Counted from the first letter of the stretch, positions 40,301 to 52,628 are shown. The stretch: DNA of 64,000 bases from Brachionus rotundiformis (GCA_016802295.1 JAESIW010000157.1:345847-409846); one strand, 5' to 3'. Notes: generated from the sequence alone by a model not told the origin. Numbers and translations are program-made.

Positions 40301-41662
40301 CAGCACTTCTGGCAACAATTCTTATCTTCATGGATCAGCACATTACTGCTGTAATTGTCAACAGGAAAGAAAACAAGCTTAAGGTATCAATAGAACATTT
40401 AGATTCATGAATTAATTTTTCTATAAAGAAAGGAGCTGGCTATCATCTGGACTTATTGATAGTAGGCATTGCTATCGGAATTAATTCTATTCTTGGGTAA
40501 ATGAAACATAGTATAGATAAGAAAAATTTATTTATCTAAGTATTTTGTTTTTAGAATACCTTGGTTTGTGGCTGCAACTGTTTTGTCCATTAATCATGTC
40601 CTTAGTTTGAAAAAAGAATCTGAAGCCAGCGCTCCTGGTGAAAAGCCAAAGTAAATTATTCTTAATATAATAAAATATTAACAAAATTAATTGAGAAATA
40701 ATTAAATTTATTTTATTTTAGATTTCTAGGTGTAATTGAACAGCGTTTAACAGGAACAGTGGTATTCATGCTTATCGGTTCATCGGTTTTTCTCTCGACC
40801 GTATTGAGGGTATCTTAAATTTTACTAATCTATTAAAATATATTCAAAATTTAATTAAAAGAAAATTCCGATGCCGGTTCTTTATGGAATATTTTTATAC
40901 ATGGGTATTTCATCCCTAAATGGAATACAACTTATGCAACGCATATTCATATTCTTTATGCCCGAAAAGCACCAGCCCGATTTGATATTTTTAAGACATG
41001 TTCGAACTTGGAGAGTTCATTTTTTTACTCTTTTCCAAATTGGATGCTTGGTCCTACTTTTTGTTATTAAAATGAATAAAAAAATTAGCATTCTTTTTCC
41101 TATAATGGTAAAATTTGTTCATTAGATTTTTTTTTGAAATTAAAACTTACAAATTAGGTACTTGGTTTGGTGGGAATAAGAAAAATAATGGACTATATAT
41201 TCACCCAAAAGGAGCTGTCTTACCTTGATGATATAATGCCCGAGGTGACCAAGCGTTCCAAAGAGGATGGAAAGAGCAGTGGAGACTTGGAAAGTCAAGA
41301 CAGCAAACAAATTGTATGTTTGTTTGATAATGAAAACTTTCAGAATTTATCTTTTTTATGCATTTAAGTTTAAACAAGACTCAATTAACATATCAACTGA
41401 ATTGTCGAGGACTCATATTTGGCAAGATTTGGTAAACAGTGATAAGCAATTGGCCAGTGAACGAGAATCATTAATTAAAAGAAAAAAACCAAGTGTTGAC
41501 AAAACAAGAACTTCTGTCATAGATAAGCAAATAAATGAGGAAGCTCACGTTCCTCTTATGGAAAAAAATCCGGACAATTCTCAAAGCTCAATACCAACAA
41601 TAGTAATTGAGCCTTCAAAGAATGCAAATGCTAATAAAAATAATAATTCGACTAGTTTATAG
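37306..41662 (+). CDS. SLC4 bicarbonate transporter, paralogue B (NBC/NDCBE type)
   Basis: Sixteen exons: 37306-37618, 37668-38008, 38112-38171, 38380-38625, 38705-38851, 38908-39207, 39265-39398, 39515-39636, 39694-40160, 40216-40383, 40429-40496, 40555-40650, 40722-40809, 40862-41107, 41158-41313 and 41369-41662, for 1081 residues. It begins at an ATG with an acidic stretch, then EMDELQDMEWREAARWLKFE. Membrane-domain marks are GRFCGGLIDDIKRK, FAGQPMTILGSTGPVLVFE, DTPKLMVPLKF, FMDQHITAVIVNRKE and MPEKHQPD. The third extracellular loop has four Cys and sequons (NNTC, LNES). The C-terminal tail has an NBC-like INISTELSRTHIW segment. By family knowledge this carrier moves HCO3- with Na+ at the plasma membrane and controls pH. 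Of the three paralogues it looks the most canonical, and it shares most splice sites with A. Confidence 0.93.
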
Positions 41663-42236
41663 AAGCTCTTTACCACCAAATTATTTTTTAATTGTTTTTG
41701 TTCTTGTTTTCCTGCGAAATTTGATTTAACTTATCCAAGGCCAGCTTTATCATTAAATTAAATTATTAATATGGCTTAATTATTATTTTAATCAAACAAT
41801 TGGTGAATCATATCAATCATTTTATACTAATTTGTCATCAAATTTACACACATTACGCCATTACCTAATTTTTAACTTTTATTTTAGTTTTTATCTTGAA
41901 TTTTAAAAAAAAATTTTAAATTATTTACCCCTAAACTGTCGCATAAAAAATTTTTTTTTTGATTTTTTAACAATAAAATTCTAATTATTAAATACAATTT
42001 GTTATTTTCATCCATCTTTATAACTTTTCATTAATTATCTGAATATTTTAAAATAGTTAAAATTAATTTTTTCTAAAATAAATTATTGATAATTAATCAA
42101 GTATTTAGATTAAAACGATTAGCTAAATCAAAATAAAAATAGAGAATAAAATTTTTATTTTTTTATTCAATAAAATACAAATAATTATTTTTTTTGAAAT
42201 TTAATATTGAGTTTAGTTTATAAAGCAAAAAAAAAC
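41663..42236. other. Intergenic spacer between convergent SLC4-B and the EFHC2-like gene
   Basis: This stretch of 574 AT-rich bases contains the two 3' ends. AATAAA-like sequences are present on both strands. No other feature was seen. Confidence 0.6.
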
Positions 42237-44578
42237 TTAGTTTCCATTTAATTCAGAGATAAGAGCCGAGTAATTAACTCTTAACTGTTGTCTTTCGAGA
42301 GTTGATGTTTCGAAAATCTTCGAATCGTCAGGTCTCAAGTTATCCAAGGGTTCTTTTGGCGGAACCACTGGGTTTTCTCTCCAGTTAAGTGTGGCCATAA
42401 GCTTTTTCAAACAAGTGTTACCACTTTCAAGCCGAGTACTAGAAAAAAAATTCAAAATAAAGTTTAAAAATCTAAAAAATCTTACTATTGCAATAACATA
42501 TCTAATAGGTAGTCTGGTAGTGGTATTCTAAAGCCTTTTAGTACCGATCTAGTGTCATTTATGGACAAAGATTGTTCTTCTGGATTAAAAGAATCAGCTT
42601 CTTGCAAAGACTCTCTCAGTCTGGCAAACAATTCAAAATTATTCTTTCTTAAATGTTCCTGAACAACAGCTGAAATAGATTGGAAGTCATATTCTTTCTT
42701 TGTCTCAAGACTAAAGGCTCTAGCCAACGTGATAATCTCTTGTTCATTTAATTGGTCTCCTAAAACGCTTTTCAAAGCTGAAAAAAATCCTGTAAATCCG
42801 ACTACACCTGAACCAAAACTGTCATTTTTCTTGAAATTGATCTCTAATTCGGCAACTAGCTCATCCTTGTTCAACGATCTGAATTTTCTTAGAGCATTGG
42901 TTAAATTGGAATACTGGAACATGTTGGGATTTTTTTCCATAAATTTGTAACAATATTCATCAGCGTCATAGAGAACAAAGTGAAAGTTGTTCAATTGAAG
43001 TACATTACCAACAAACATATCTTTGTAATTATAGTATTCAGGCAACTTGGTCGAATAGGGTGGTTGTCCAGGCTTTTTGATTCGTCCTCTCTCCAAAAAT
43101 CTGCCTCCACTAATGCCAGAATTTCTAACTGGTGGCTCATGTACCATTAATGAGTCATCAGACAAAAAGTATGAAATAATAAATCGCCTATCGGCTTGGA
43201 TCGGATCTTTGGTAAGTATTCTGGCCAAATATCTTAAAGTATTTGATTCAAGACCATTTCTGTCATAGGCCATCCATTTGATAAAGTCTTTCTTAGGTGG
43301 TTCAGGTAGCATTTTTTGACAAGATGCCAACGAGTCCTCTTCAGAACCGAACCCATTATAAGGCGGATTCATCCTTTCAACTCTTCTCATTGTATTACCT
43401 GAATCGTAGTAAACTGGTGTAAAATTATCAATTCCGTATTTATTACGATAAAATTCCTTGGTAAATTCATCACAATCAGTGAGCAAAATTTTTCGTCCAA
43501 ATACATTCACAATTCTTCCAACCATCAAATCATTATCTTTATAGTAGTTTATGTTCATGGCTCCAGTTTTTAGATTGTCCAGTATGTATCTACCTCCATC
43601 AAAAAAATTTCCCACCACATTTAGTACAGTTCTTGTTGGCTTATCGCCTGGTTTTCCCAATTGAATTATGTCCATGGGTAATTTTTGACGACTCAAAAAT
43701 GTAGCTGTTGAATCTCTGCCGCTATTTGGAGGCCTTACTTCAATTATTTCGATGGTGTCATCGGCCAAGTAATAATGCAGTCTAAAGCGTCTTACTTCAC
43801 CAAATTTGGTGTCTCTGTCGTCCCAGACACATGTAAAACGCAGTACTTGTCTATCATGGTCCAAAAATTGCTTTAGAGTGTCAATTCTTTCATAGGGACG
43901 TAAGGGATTTTGAGCGCCGTCCTGAACCTCACGAAGTCCTTTGTATGGATCGTGTGGTGCCTCTATTGGATCTGCAACTCGGACACCAATTTTGGTCAAA
44001 AAATTAGCTGTAAACGAGTCACAGTTGGTGATTTTAAATTTTTTTCCATAAAATGTCACCTCTTTTTGAACATTTAAGTCTTCAATTGTGTAAAAAGTGT
44101 CGTCATATGGTGGAGGTCTTGGTATTCTGTGACGATTGATAATTGTTCCTTGATTGTATCCAGCATTTTTAGTCCTTGGCTCAGTAACTTGAATTGTGTC
44201 GTCCTCTAGATAGAAAAAAATTTTCACATATCTGATGCGAAACTGCTCGCCAGCTCTTTCCACAACAGATTCTTGGAAATAAGCGTCAAAGCACAAAACT
44301 TGTTTGTCAAAAGCAACCCAGGCAGGCTTGTCAGAGCCCTCTCCTCGCGGATACACTGAATTTAAATTTCTTAAGTCTTGACCCCTCAATGGTTCGCCAC
44401 CTACGCCAGGTTTTTTTTCGCCAACCATCATATTCACTCCATTGTATTTGTCGAAATGGTGCGACAAATGGTGCTTGGTCTGACCAATCTTAAAATATTT
44501 ACATTAATTTTTGATTAAGATTAGATACTTGATTACTTTTCTATCGAAGCTATTTCCTGGTAGAAATGGCAGAGACAT
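42237..44578 (-). CDS. EFHC2: EF-hand domain-containing protein 2-like axonemal protein (three DM10 domains)
   Basis: Three exons, 44578-44537, 44488-42486 and 42438-42237, give 748 residues, close to EFHC2 and longer than EFHC1. The tiny first exon MSLPFLPGNSFDRK matches the conserved start of the family and joins IGQTKHHLSHHFDKYNG. Three DM10 domains lie near residues 72-180, 226-371 and 421-534. Each has an LRF/FDAYF-like strand, a YYLxDDTI-type strand, a PxxNSG turn and a final DxDEF/Y motif; NSGISGGRFL is typical of the third. The C-terminal third is helical and EF-hand-like, but I see no canonical calcium loop. EFHC proteins sit on the inner wall of doublet microtubules in motile cilia. 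The gene is head-to-head with a kinesin gene, 412 bases between the ATGs. EFHC1 is the alternative name; length favours EFHC2. Confidence 0.9.
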
Positions 44579-44990
44579 AATGACAATAATGCTTAGATCT
44601 TACACAAAAAAAATAATTTTTGTTTATTAATGATAGTCAAGTTAGCTAAGAATATAGTTCGAACACAACAAATCTATGCTTATAAACTTATAAAATTTAT
44701 TAACTTGTTGCCTTGACAATGCCTTCTCAATTGAAAATTTTTAATTAACAGTCAAGGGCTTAAATTTACTGAGCAAAATTTTGATTACGTAAAAATTTCT
44801 TTAATTAATAGTGTTGCTTGGTAATGTCTTAAGAGATCAATTTTTTTATTTGAAAAGTAATTTTTTATTTAAACTATTAAATTATTAAAAAGTTAAATCA
44901 AAAAATCGATATCTTAATGCTAATAAAAGTGAAGCCAATTTTTTTTTCCAAATTATTCACCTCTTTAAAATAAAACTGAAGATTTAAAAA
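44579..44990. promoter_or_regulatory. Divergent promoter between EFHC2-like and KIF28-like genes, with two X-box-like sites
   Basis: These 412 bases separate two start codons on opposite strands and must hold both promoters. Two sequences resemble the RFX-factor X-box (GTNRCC, short spacer, RGYAAC): GTTGCCTTGACAAT at 44707-44720 and GTTGCTTGGTAAT at 44813-44825. In the first the left half is perfect and the right half matches 4 of 6; in the second both halves match 5 of 6. X-boxes drive cilium genes in animals, and both flanking genes are cilium-related by family. The matches are imperfect, so function is inferred. Confidence 0.45.
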
Positions 44991-47900
44991 ATGTCAGAAG
45001 AATCGTAATTTTCTCTATATCCCAGAGCGCAAATTTCTTTAAGATATTTATTTAGAGTTATGGTAGCAGTGAGATGTCGACCTTTCAACCAAAGGTACTC
45101 TTACCTAAACCCAAAGAATTATTAAAATACTTAAATCATTATAGGGAAAAAGACAGAGGAGCCAAATTAATAATTAAAATGAATGGACCTGTGACCACAA
45201 TCGAAAATCCTGACGAACCTAGTATGACTCAATTAACTCATAAATATTTAATATTCTAAAAATTTTTTTTAGATGAAACACCTAAATCGGTATTTAATTA
45301 AATTTTTAAGTTAATTTAAGCTTGATAATTATATCGAGGGAGTTTTTTTTTCTAAATAAATAATTATCTTTACTGATTAATTAAAAATATGTTTTTTTAT
45401 GATTCAATCAATCAAAATTAAATATTAAAAATAATTCTAATTATTTAATAAATTTTTATTTTAAATTTCCAAGTTTTCATTTGATCATTCATATTGGTAA
45501 TTTTTATGTCTGAGAAATAAAAAATAACCATTAAAAATTAAAGGTCCCACGATGGATATGTGGAAAGATCGGACGGGTTGCTGGTACCTGACTCTAAAAA
45601 TTCATGTTATGCATCACAGCAGAAAGTTTTCGACGACTTGGGTGCTGGTGTTTTAAAAAATGCCTTCGAAGGATTTAATTGCTCTTTGTTTGCTTATGGA
45701 CAAACAGGTTCTGGAAAATCTTATTCTATGGTTGGTTATGGCGTTAACAAGTTAGAATATATTTTGTTTATATAAAAATGTATATAACCAAAATTTTCTA
45801 GGGGTATTGTTCCTATAACATGTGAAGCGCTCTTTGACAAAATATCAAAGAACCAAGAAGTTGTCTCATATTTTCTTAAATTTTATTTTTATCTTTTTCC
45901 TATTTAAAGAAATTTGAAGTTACTTTTTCTATGCTCGAGATTTATAATGAACAAGTCAATGATTTGTTAAATAAAAACAATAAAAAAGGTGGCCTCCAGG
46001 TGAGGCAACATCCGAGTCAGGGATATTTCTATGCCCAAGATTTGAAGTGCATTCCAGTCGGCAGCTATAAGGAAATCGAGAGAAGAATCGAGGAGGGTAC
46101 ATCAAACCGAACAGTGGCATCTACTCATATGAACGCAACAAGCTCTAGGGCTCATACAATTGTCACCATAACATTCGACCAAATTTTTAACTCACCTGGA
46201 GGTGAAACAAAAAAAAGTAGCGTAATTAATTTAGTGGATTTGGCAGGCTCGGAAAGAGCGGACAGCACCGGTGCCACAGGTGACAGGCTTAAAGAAGGCG
46301 CGAACATTAATAAATCTTTATCAGCTCTTGGAAATGTCATTTCTGTAATTAATAAATAAAATTACTTTTTGAGAAAATTTCTTCAATTTTTTAACAGGCT
46401 TTGGCTGATCTTTCAATGGGTTCTAAAAAGAAAATTGTAGTTCCTTACAGAGATTCTGTCTTGACCAAGTTATTACAAAATGCTCTTGGAGGAAACAGGT
46501 TAGTTTTTGGTATTCAAATATTTGGCAAGATTTTTATTTAATAATTTTTTTACCTTAATTAAAATATTTTAAAATTGAATTAATAGCGTTTTTAATCAAA
46601 CAATTAAAATTTAAATGTTAAATAGTATTATTGGGTATGATCGGTTATGTGACCAGACTAACTTTTCTCGACTGGTCGCGAGTAAAAATATCCTGGTCAC
46701 CAAAATTTATGACTAGTCACATGTATTAAAAAAAGAAAATCTATTTTAATAAAATAAAAGAAAATAATGAAATTTCTAGAATTATTTGTATATGTAAAAT
46801 TTGAAACTTTTTTAAGTAATTTTGTTATGACCGAGATAAAGTGATAAAAAAGAATCCTGTTTTATTAATAATATGTGACAAATTTTATGAAGGAGAAAGC
46901 GGTTTGAAGTTACACATTGCAAAGTCTCATATAAAAAATTAGAATTTATTTAATTAATTTAGATTAAAAATACACTATACTAAATTAATATTTTTTTCAT
47001 ATAAACTTTAGTCGAATTCGATTACAATAAAATATAACCTTTTTTATTAAACTGGTCACATGACCGGTCAGACCCCGATTATTTACTAAAAGTAAGGCAG
47101 TTTTTAATTGACAAAAAAAATAAATAAAAATCCTACCATTTATTTTAATAATTAATTAAACTAAATTTTATTTATTTAAAAGCAAAACAATTATGATTGC
47201 AGCTCTGTCACCAGCTGACATCAATTATGGTGAAACTTTGTCAACTTTGCGCTATGCAGACAGAGCTAAACGAATTAAGACTAAGGCTGTGGTAAATGAA
47301 AATCCTGTTGATAAACTTATCAGACAATTAAAAGTATAAATTTGGATTATCGTTCTAGATGAAATTTTTAATTTAAATTTAAGGAAGAGAACGAAAAATT
47401 AAAGTCAATGATCGAGAGTGGAAAAATATCTGAGAATTTGTTTCAAAAGACTGGAACTTCCTACACCAAAGAAGGTAATTCTAAATTTTAAAAAAAATAA
47501 TTAAAAAAGATTATTTTGAAATGTCTCTCTTTTTCCACTTTTAATTGAATTTTTTGGTTAAAATATTGAGATTTTTTTAAATTATAAAAAAATTTAAGAT
47601 TAAAAAAAATCGTTTAGAATACCAAATTTATCAAAATTTATTTTAAAATTTTTTTTAAGAAATTGAAGAAATTAAAAAAAAAATGTATGAAGAAATAAAA
47701 GCTCAAATGGAAGTTAATCAACAATTAATAAAAGACACAAATATTAGTTTTAAAGAACGGGTATAACTTAATTAGTTTAAAGAAAAATATTTTTTATTTG
47801 TTAATGACAAAAAGCTTGAAAAAGCTCAACAAGAAACTGAAAGCGAAACCAAGGAAAAGCAATTAAAGGAAGAACGTAAACACAAAATTCCCTATTTGAC

Positions 47901-50900
47901 TAATCTAAACGAAGATCCAATTTTATCTTATGTCATATGCCACTTTTTGGATGCCAAAGAGACTAAAATCGGTCGATCAGAAAATTCCAAAGTAAAATTG
48001 ACTGGTCTTGGCATTCTGAGTGAACACGCTATTATTCAAAACAAAAAGAATAGTTTCTTTCTGAATGTGTGCCAAATTGGAGCAAAAGTCAAAGTGAACG
48101 GAATGAGTGTCCAGCGGCCTGTCGAACTTTACCATATGGACAGAATTCTTTTTGGTAAAAGGAAAAATTTTCCGGTTTTAGTTTAAAAATTTAATTCAAG
48201 GATCATCAAACTTCTATGTGTTTATTAACCCAAGTAAGGCTGATTCAAAGGAAAAACAAATAACCTGGGACCAGGCTCAAAAAGAAATAGCTGAGGCTAA
48301 AGGCTATTCTACCAAGGATTCAACTCTAACTAAAGATCAAAAAATTATCCAGGAAGAAATAATTGAGCTTCTTCCCACTGTAACTGAAGTGAATGCCATA
48401 TCAGAAGAGCTAAACAAGCATCGTTTATTTGAAATAATAATTTTACCTGCTGTTGCCTTCGGAGATTTTAATCCAAAGTCAACCAATGGACAAAAGTAAA
48501 TTGGAAAAAAAATTTTAATAAATTATTTTAATTAATAATTTAATTTAAAAGGGTTATGATAAAAATGACCAATCTTCAAACGATGAATGTGTGGCTTTGG
48601 GACAAAGGAAAATTGATGAACAGAAAATATTTAATGCAAGATTTGTATCAGCTCTATTTGGAAGGTGAAGACTTGTTATTAAAAATGAGAAAAGAAGATG
48701 ACCCTTTCTGGGAGCCAGCAGAAGATTTATTTATTGGCTTATCCAACTTTTTTCTTCAAAGCTTGTCTTATTCAATGGATTTTGAGGACAAAGCCTACAT
48801 CATGGATTATAAGGTAGGATTTTGTTCATTTAAATAGTATGTAACGAAAAATTATCTTATTTTAATTATTTACATTTAAATGCTTATTTGTTTTACTTTG
48901 AGATAAAAATGATAACAGATTTAGCAATAAAAAAGCTTAAATATGTCACTGTCAAATTGAAATTTTTTTAAAAAAATAAGTAAAATCAATAAATCTTTAT
49001 ATTAATAGTAAAATATTAGTCACAAATAAAACTTTTACCATGACACTTTGAGCTGCATTTCAACTCAACTGGTCGAGACATCGCATAGTGGCACATTCTC
49101 CAGTACATGAACTTTTAAAAAACCTTGGCCGTCTCCTACCGACAAGATTCTAACTTCTATTCTGAATTGAAATCAGTAACAAGATTATTTTTCAATATTG
49201 TTACATGCCACATAAATTACCAGAATATCTGCCTTGCATCACAATTGGAATAAATCATTCTTTATTTCTAAGATATTCTTCGGAATGATTTAAGAATAAA
49301 TGCTCGACTTAAATTAGCGTAGTATTTTTTAGCCTCCTGAATCAAGATTGACGACCTTGATGTCCAACATTGTTATGAATTTTATGGCATATCTCGTACA
49401 TATCTTTTATAGGCACATTTTTTTGTCAAATCTGAGTATTTAAAATTTAGACCAGGCTTCCCCAGATTTTTGGCAACACGAAATCAGTTTTTTATTTAAA
49501 TTCTAATCATCTGTTTAAAAAACGGATGCAAAATTACAATAATTTTTTTCATCTTATTATATTATTTTAAAATTAATGGCTTTCAAGTCATTTTTCTGTT
49601 AAATCTGATGTTATATGTAGATAATTTTAGATGAATTGGGTGTCCCTAACCACCAAACATTCAATTTCTGATTAGCACACAACTTGAAAAACTAATGTGT
49701 TTTTAGTTAAACGAAAAAAAATCTTCAAATTTTTTGTTGCCCCCTTGGCTATGTTTGCCCCAATAGCCCAATTTAGTCATTTAATCTGTCAATAAAGTAT
49801 TTCACAAAAAGTTAGAATCAAGCTATAAAATTTAAAAAAATTACTTTTTACAATTAAAATTATCGTTAGATTAAAATTCTTTATGCTTGAAATAGGTATC
49901 TAATTAAAGCTAATTTTTTCTCCTTTTGAATCAATTATGACACTTAATCTTAAAAATAAAATTCCTTTATTAATTAACTTCAATAATATGCAACTATCTT
50001 TTGTAGAAAAAAAGTTTGGCACAAAAAGTGTGTTGGTCACTTTTTAATCAAAATAAAAAAGCAAAGTAAAATTTTTCATCAAATTTCAAGCGCTCAATCT
50101 TGCTCAAACATTTTTAGATGCGCAATTAAATTTCATCGCTGATTTTTTATTCTTTGAACATTTCAGAGCTTTATTTTCAAACTTTTGAAAAAAAGGATTG
50201 TAATTTCTAAAAATGCAATGAAATTTAATTGCGCATCTAAAAATGTTTGAGCAAGACTGAGCGCTTGAAATTTGATCAAAAATTTTACTTTGCTAATAAA
50301 AATCGGATATCCGATTGATTTTTTTACCGAATATGCTAGAAAACTTGATTATCTTTAATTTGAGACCATTCTTGACATAAATTGAGACAATTAGCTTATT
50401 AGTTGATCTCATCAAAAAAGACTACCAAAAATTTACCAAAAATAAAGAACAACGGGCAAAAAAAAGGCAAATTTTAGGTCTTTTGAGAGATCGGACAAAG
50501 ACTGAAAGAGAAATAGCTGTGTTAGTTGGAATTTCACAAAAATGATTTCTAGGGTGAGAACTATCTAATCGTGATGTATCGTATATTTTTAGATTGGTCC
50601 GAAAAAACGAGCTATAGACAAATCGCAGCAGACTTTACTTCGAATCTCAAAGGACATAAGATAAGTAGATAAACAGTCCGAAGAGTTCTTGCAAAGAAAG
50701 GTATTGGGTCTTATTCCGCGGTAGCCGCTTCTAAATGTCAGTGATAGAAAAAAACAGTACAAATGGTGTAAAGAAAGACCTAATTGGACCGACAAAGAAT
50801 GGGCTAAAGTTATTTTTAGCAACGAGTCGAACATTTCTGAAATGCTAAATAGGAAATTCAGAATCTTAGTCAAAAGATTCAAAAATGAAAAATATCACCA

Positions 50901-52192
50901 GAAGTTTTGTGTCCCAAGAGTACAGAAGAAGGGCGGGGGCTCAGCCGGTATATGGGGATGCATGTCTTACGAAGGAGTGGACTGTTGCTCCATTTACACC
51001 GGGAGAATAAATCAATATATTTACATGGACACATTAGCATATTAAAGTTTTTAGATTGTTTACGGGATCTGACCTATTCAATTAATCTTCACGAATTTAG
51101 CTCTGTACGAATTTTTACTACAGCTATGTCAAAACTAGGAAAAAAAATAATAAATTTAAAAGAGTTTAGCCTAGATTGTATAATTATTATGAAAAACACG
51201 AATAATATAATGAAAGATTTGATTTTTGTGTGTGTTTTTTAACATAACAAGGATGTGTGTTGGTCATACTTGAGAATGTGGTGACACAATATTCCCTAAG
51301 AAAATTTTGATTCTGATTTTCCTAAAATTGACAATATTTTTTAGTTCTAATATTTTAAAATCTTTGTTTTTCATCTAACATTATATAAATAGTAAATGAT
51401 AAAATTATGTCAATTAAAGTTTATATTTTACAAGGGTGTCGAAATTGGAACAATATCTATAAGCATTGCTCCGTGTTCCCAAGATGGAAAGCCATCTGGC
51501 GAAAATGCATATACCGATGACCCAAACACACTACTGAATAAGCCATTTAACTTTTCGGTTAGATTGGTATTTATTTTAATTTAAAAAAATAAATAAATAA
51601 TTTTAAGATAAATATATCTAAATGTGAAATAAATGAGTTTGATAATGCTAAGGGCTTCAAAATAAAATTCAAGGTATTTGGTGATAAAACAGAAATTATT
51701 GAGACACCAATAGCAAAAAATGATAATGAAATAAAATTTAACTTTACTCATTTAGTTCAATACAAGGCTTTAAAGAATGAGCACTTGAATTATTTTGAAA
51801 ATGGAAGTATTACCTTTCTGTTTTATGCAGTACAGAAGGAATCCAGTCCAAAAGCCAACATAAATGGGCTATCTACTAGGGTAATTTTGATGATACAATC
51901 AAAACTTATATTTTTGATTGTATCTATTTAGGAGTTAAAAATTATGCGACAGAATGAAAATAAAGCGCAAAATTTCGAAGAAGAACTAATACATAAACAT
52001 GGACATGATATTGATCCAACTCATATTAAACTTGAATTGTCTTTATTACAAAGAAAATATGAAATTTTGGAAGAGAAAGAAATGATGATTCAAAAATTGT
52101 GTAACTCCTATTCCAAAAAGTCGCTGAACAAAGAAACCCAAGAGTTTTTAAATGAAATCATCAGAATAATAAACAAGAAACAAAAAAAATAA
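44991..52192 (+). CDS. Kinesin-3 family motor, KIF28/KLP-6-like, with FHA domain
   Basis: Eighteen exons: 44991-45004, 45056-45094, 45145-45221, 45273-45289, 45474-45496, 45544-45750, 45802-45859, 45910-46344, 46398-46498, 47183-47333, 47384-47474, 47660-47760, 47815-48154, 48201-48495, 48552-48813, 51435-51566, 51608-51880 and 51932-52192, for 958 residues. The motor begins MSEESVMVAVRCRPFNQRE; it has the P-loop GQTGSGKS (about 109), switch I NATSSRAHT, switch II DLAGSER and INKSLSALG. Lys/Glu-rich coiled coil follows (about 375-450), then an FHA domain (about 475-560, with KIGRSENSK). The last third has a kinesin-3-like extension and a final coiled coil. GSYKEIERRIEEGTSNRTVA fits the KIF28/KLP-6 branch; KLP-6 works in sensory cilia of C. 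elegans. No PH domain is present. Exons 1, 4 and 5 are only 14, 17 and 23 bases. Introns 46499-47182 and 48814-51434 hold transposon material. Confidence 0.9.
46629..47081. mobile_element. MITE-like inverted-repeat element in a kinesin intron
   Basis: The left end contains TGATCGGTTATGTGACCAG. The reverse complement of the right end contains TGACCGGTCATGTGACCAG; the two differ at two positions, and the similarity extends a few bases outward with one gap. Further CTGGTCAC/GTGACCAG copies occur inside the first 100 bases. There is no coding capacity. The element is about 450 bases and explains why this intron is long. Its superfamily is unclear. Confidence 0.6.
50061..50293. repeat. Near-perfect long palindrome (two arms of 76 bases)
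   Basis: The arm at 50061-50136 is repeated as its reverse complement at 50218-50293 with only two mismatches by eye; the spacer is 81 bases. Both arms begin GCAAAGTAAAATTTTT read inward from their outer ends. Transcribed, it would form a very stable hairpin. It may be a MITE or foldback element, or the end structure of the adjacent Tc1 relic. A separate perfect 16-base palindrome, AATCGGATATCCGATT, lies just after it at 50301-50316. Confidence 0.8.
50440..51045 (+). pseudogene. Decayed Tc1-like transposase
   Basis: Pieces in shifting frames follow the order of a Tc1 transposase. First is a helix-turn-helix resembling RQILGLLRDRTKTEREIAVL. Then come YRQIAADF and a TVRRVLAKKGIGSYSA segment, then WCKERPNWTDKEWAKVIFSN where the usual catalytic WSDES is degraded to FSNES, and finally KKGGGSAGIWGCMSYEGVD. 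Stops and frame changes interrupt it several times, so it cannot be active. It sits in the sense orientation in a kinesin intron. Its intact relatives cut and paste DNA at TA sites. Confidence 0.8.
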
Positions 52193-52628
52193 ATTTTTTA
52201 ATATAAAATTTTTAAAATTTAAAGATGTAATTTTTTTAGTAAATTTATATATGAATGGTTTATAGAAAAACATACATGAGATAAAGACAAGGTCAATAAA
52301 TGTTTTAATCTATTTTAATATCGTTACCAATTTTCTATATAATGAACTAAGATATCTTTGCATTTGGATTTGAATTAAATTGGTCAATAAATAAAGTGAC
52401 TTTGGCGGTCACAATTTTTGCCGATTAATTACTATGGTGCAAATTTCTAAAAAACTAGTCTGACTGAAAGCAAAAATTAAAAATATATATAATTATTAAT
52501 AAAATATACTATATATTATAGACTATAAATTTATTATTTTTCTATTTTTATATTAATTATATTGATCAATATTTTATTATTTTGAAAAGTGTTATGAAAA
52601 ATATATTGTTAGACAGTAAGCACCATTA

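Larger units (their letters stand above)
48814..51434. other. Long kinesin intron filled with transposon relics
   Basis: The 2.6-kb intron lies between exons ending MDYK and starting GVEIG. It is about fifty times longer than most introns here. It contains a palindromic element (50061-50293), a decayed Tc1-like transposase (about 50440-51045), and a GC-richer block at about 49040-49330 whose minus strand gives short broken frames (for example VRILSVGDGQGFLKV) that may be another mobile-element fragment. The 12-base string GTGTGTTGGTCA occurs in the same orientation at 50028-50039 and 51255-51266. Confidence 0.6.
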
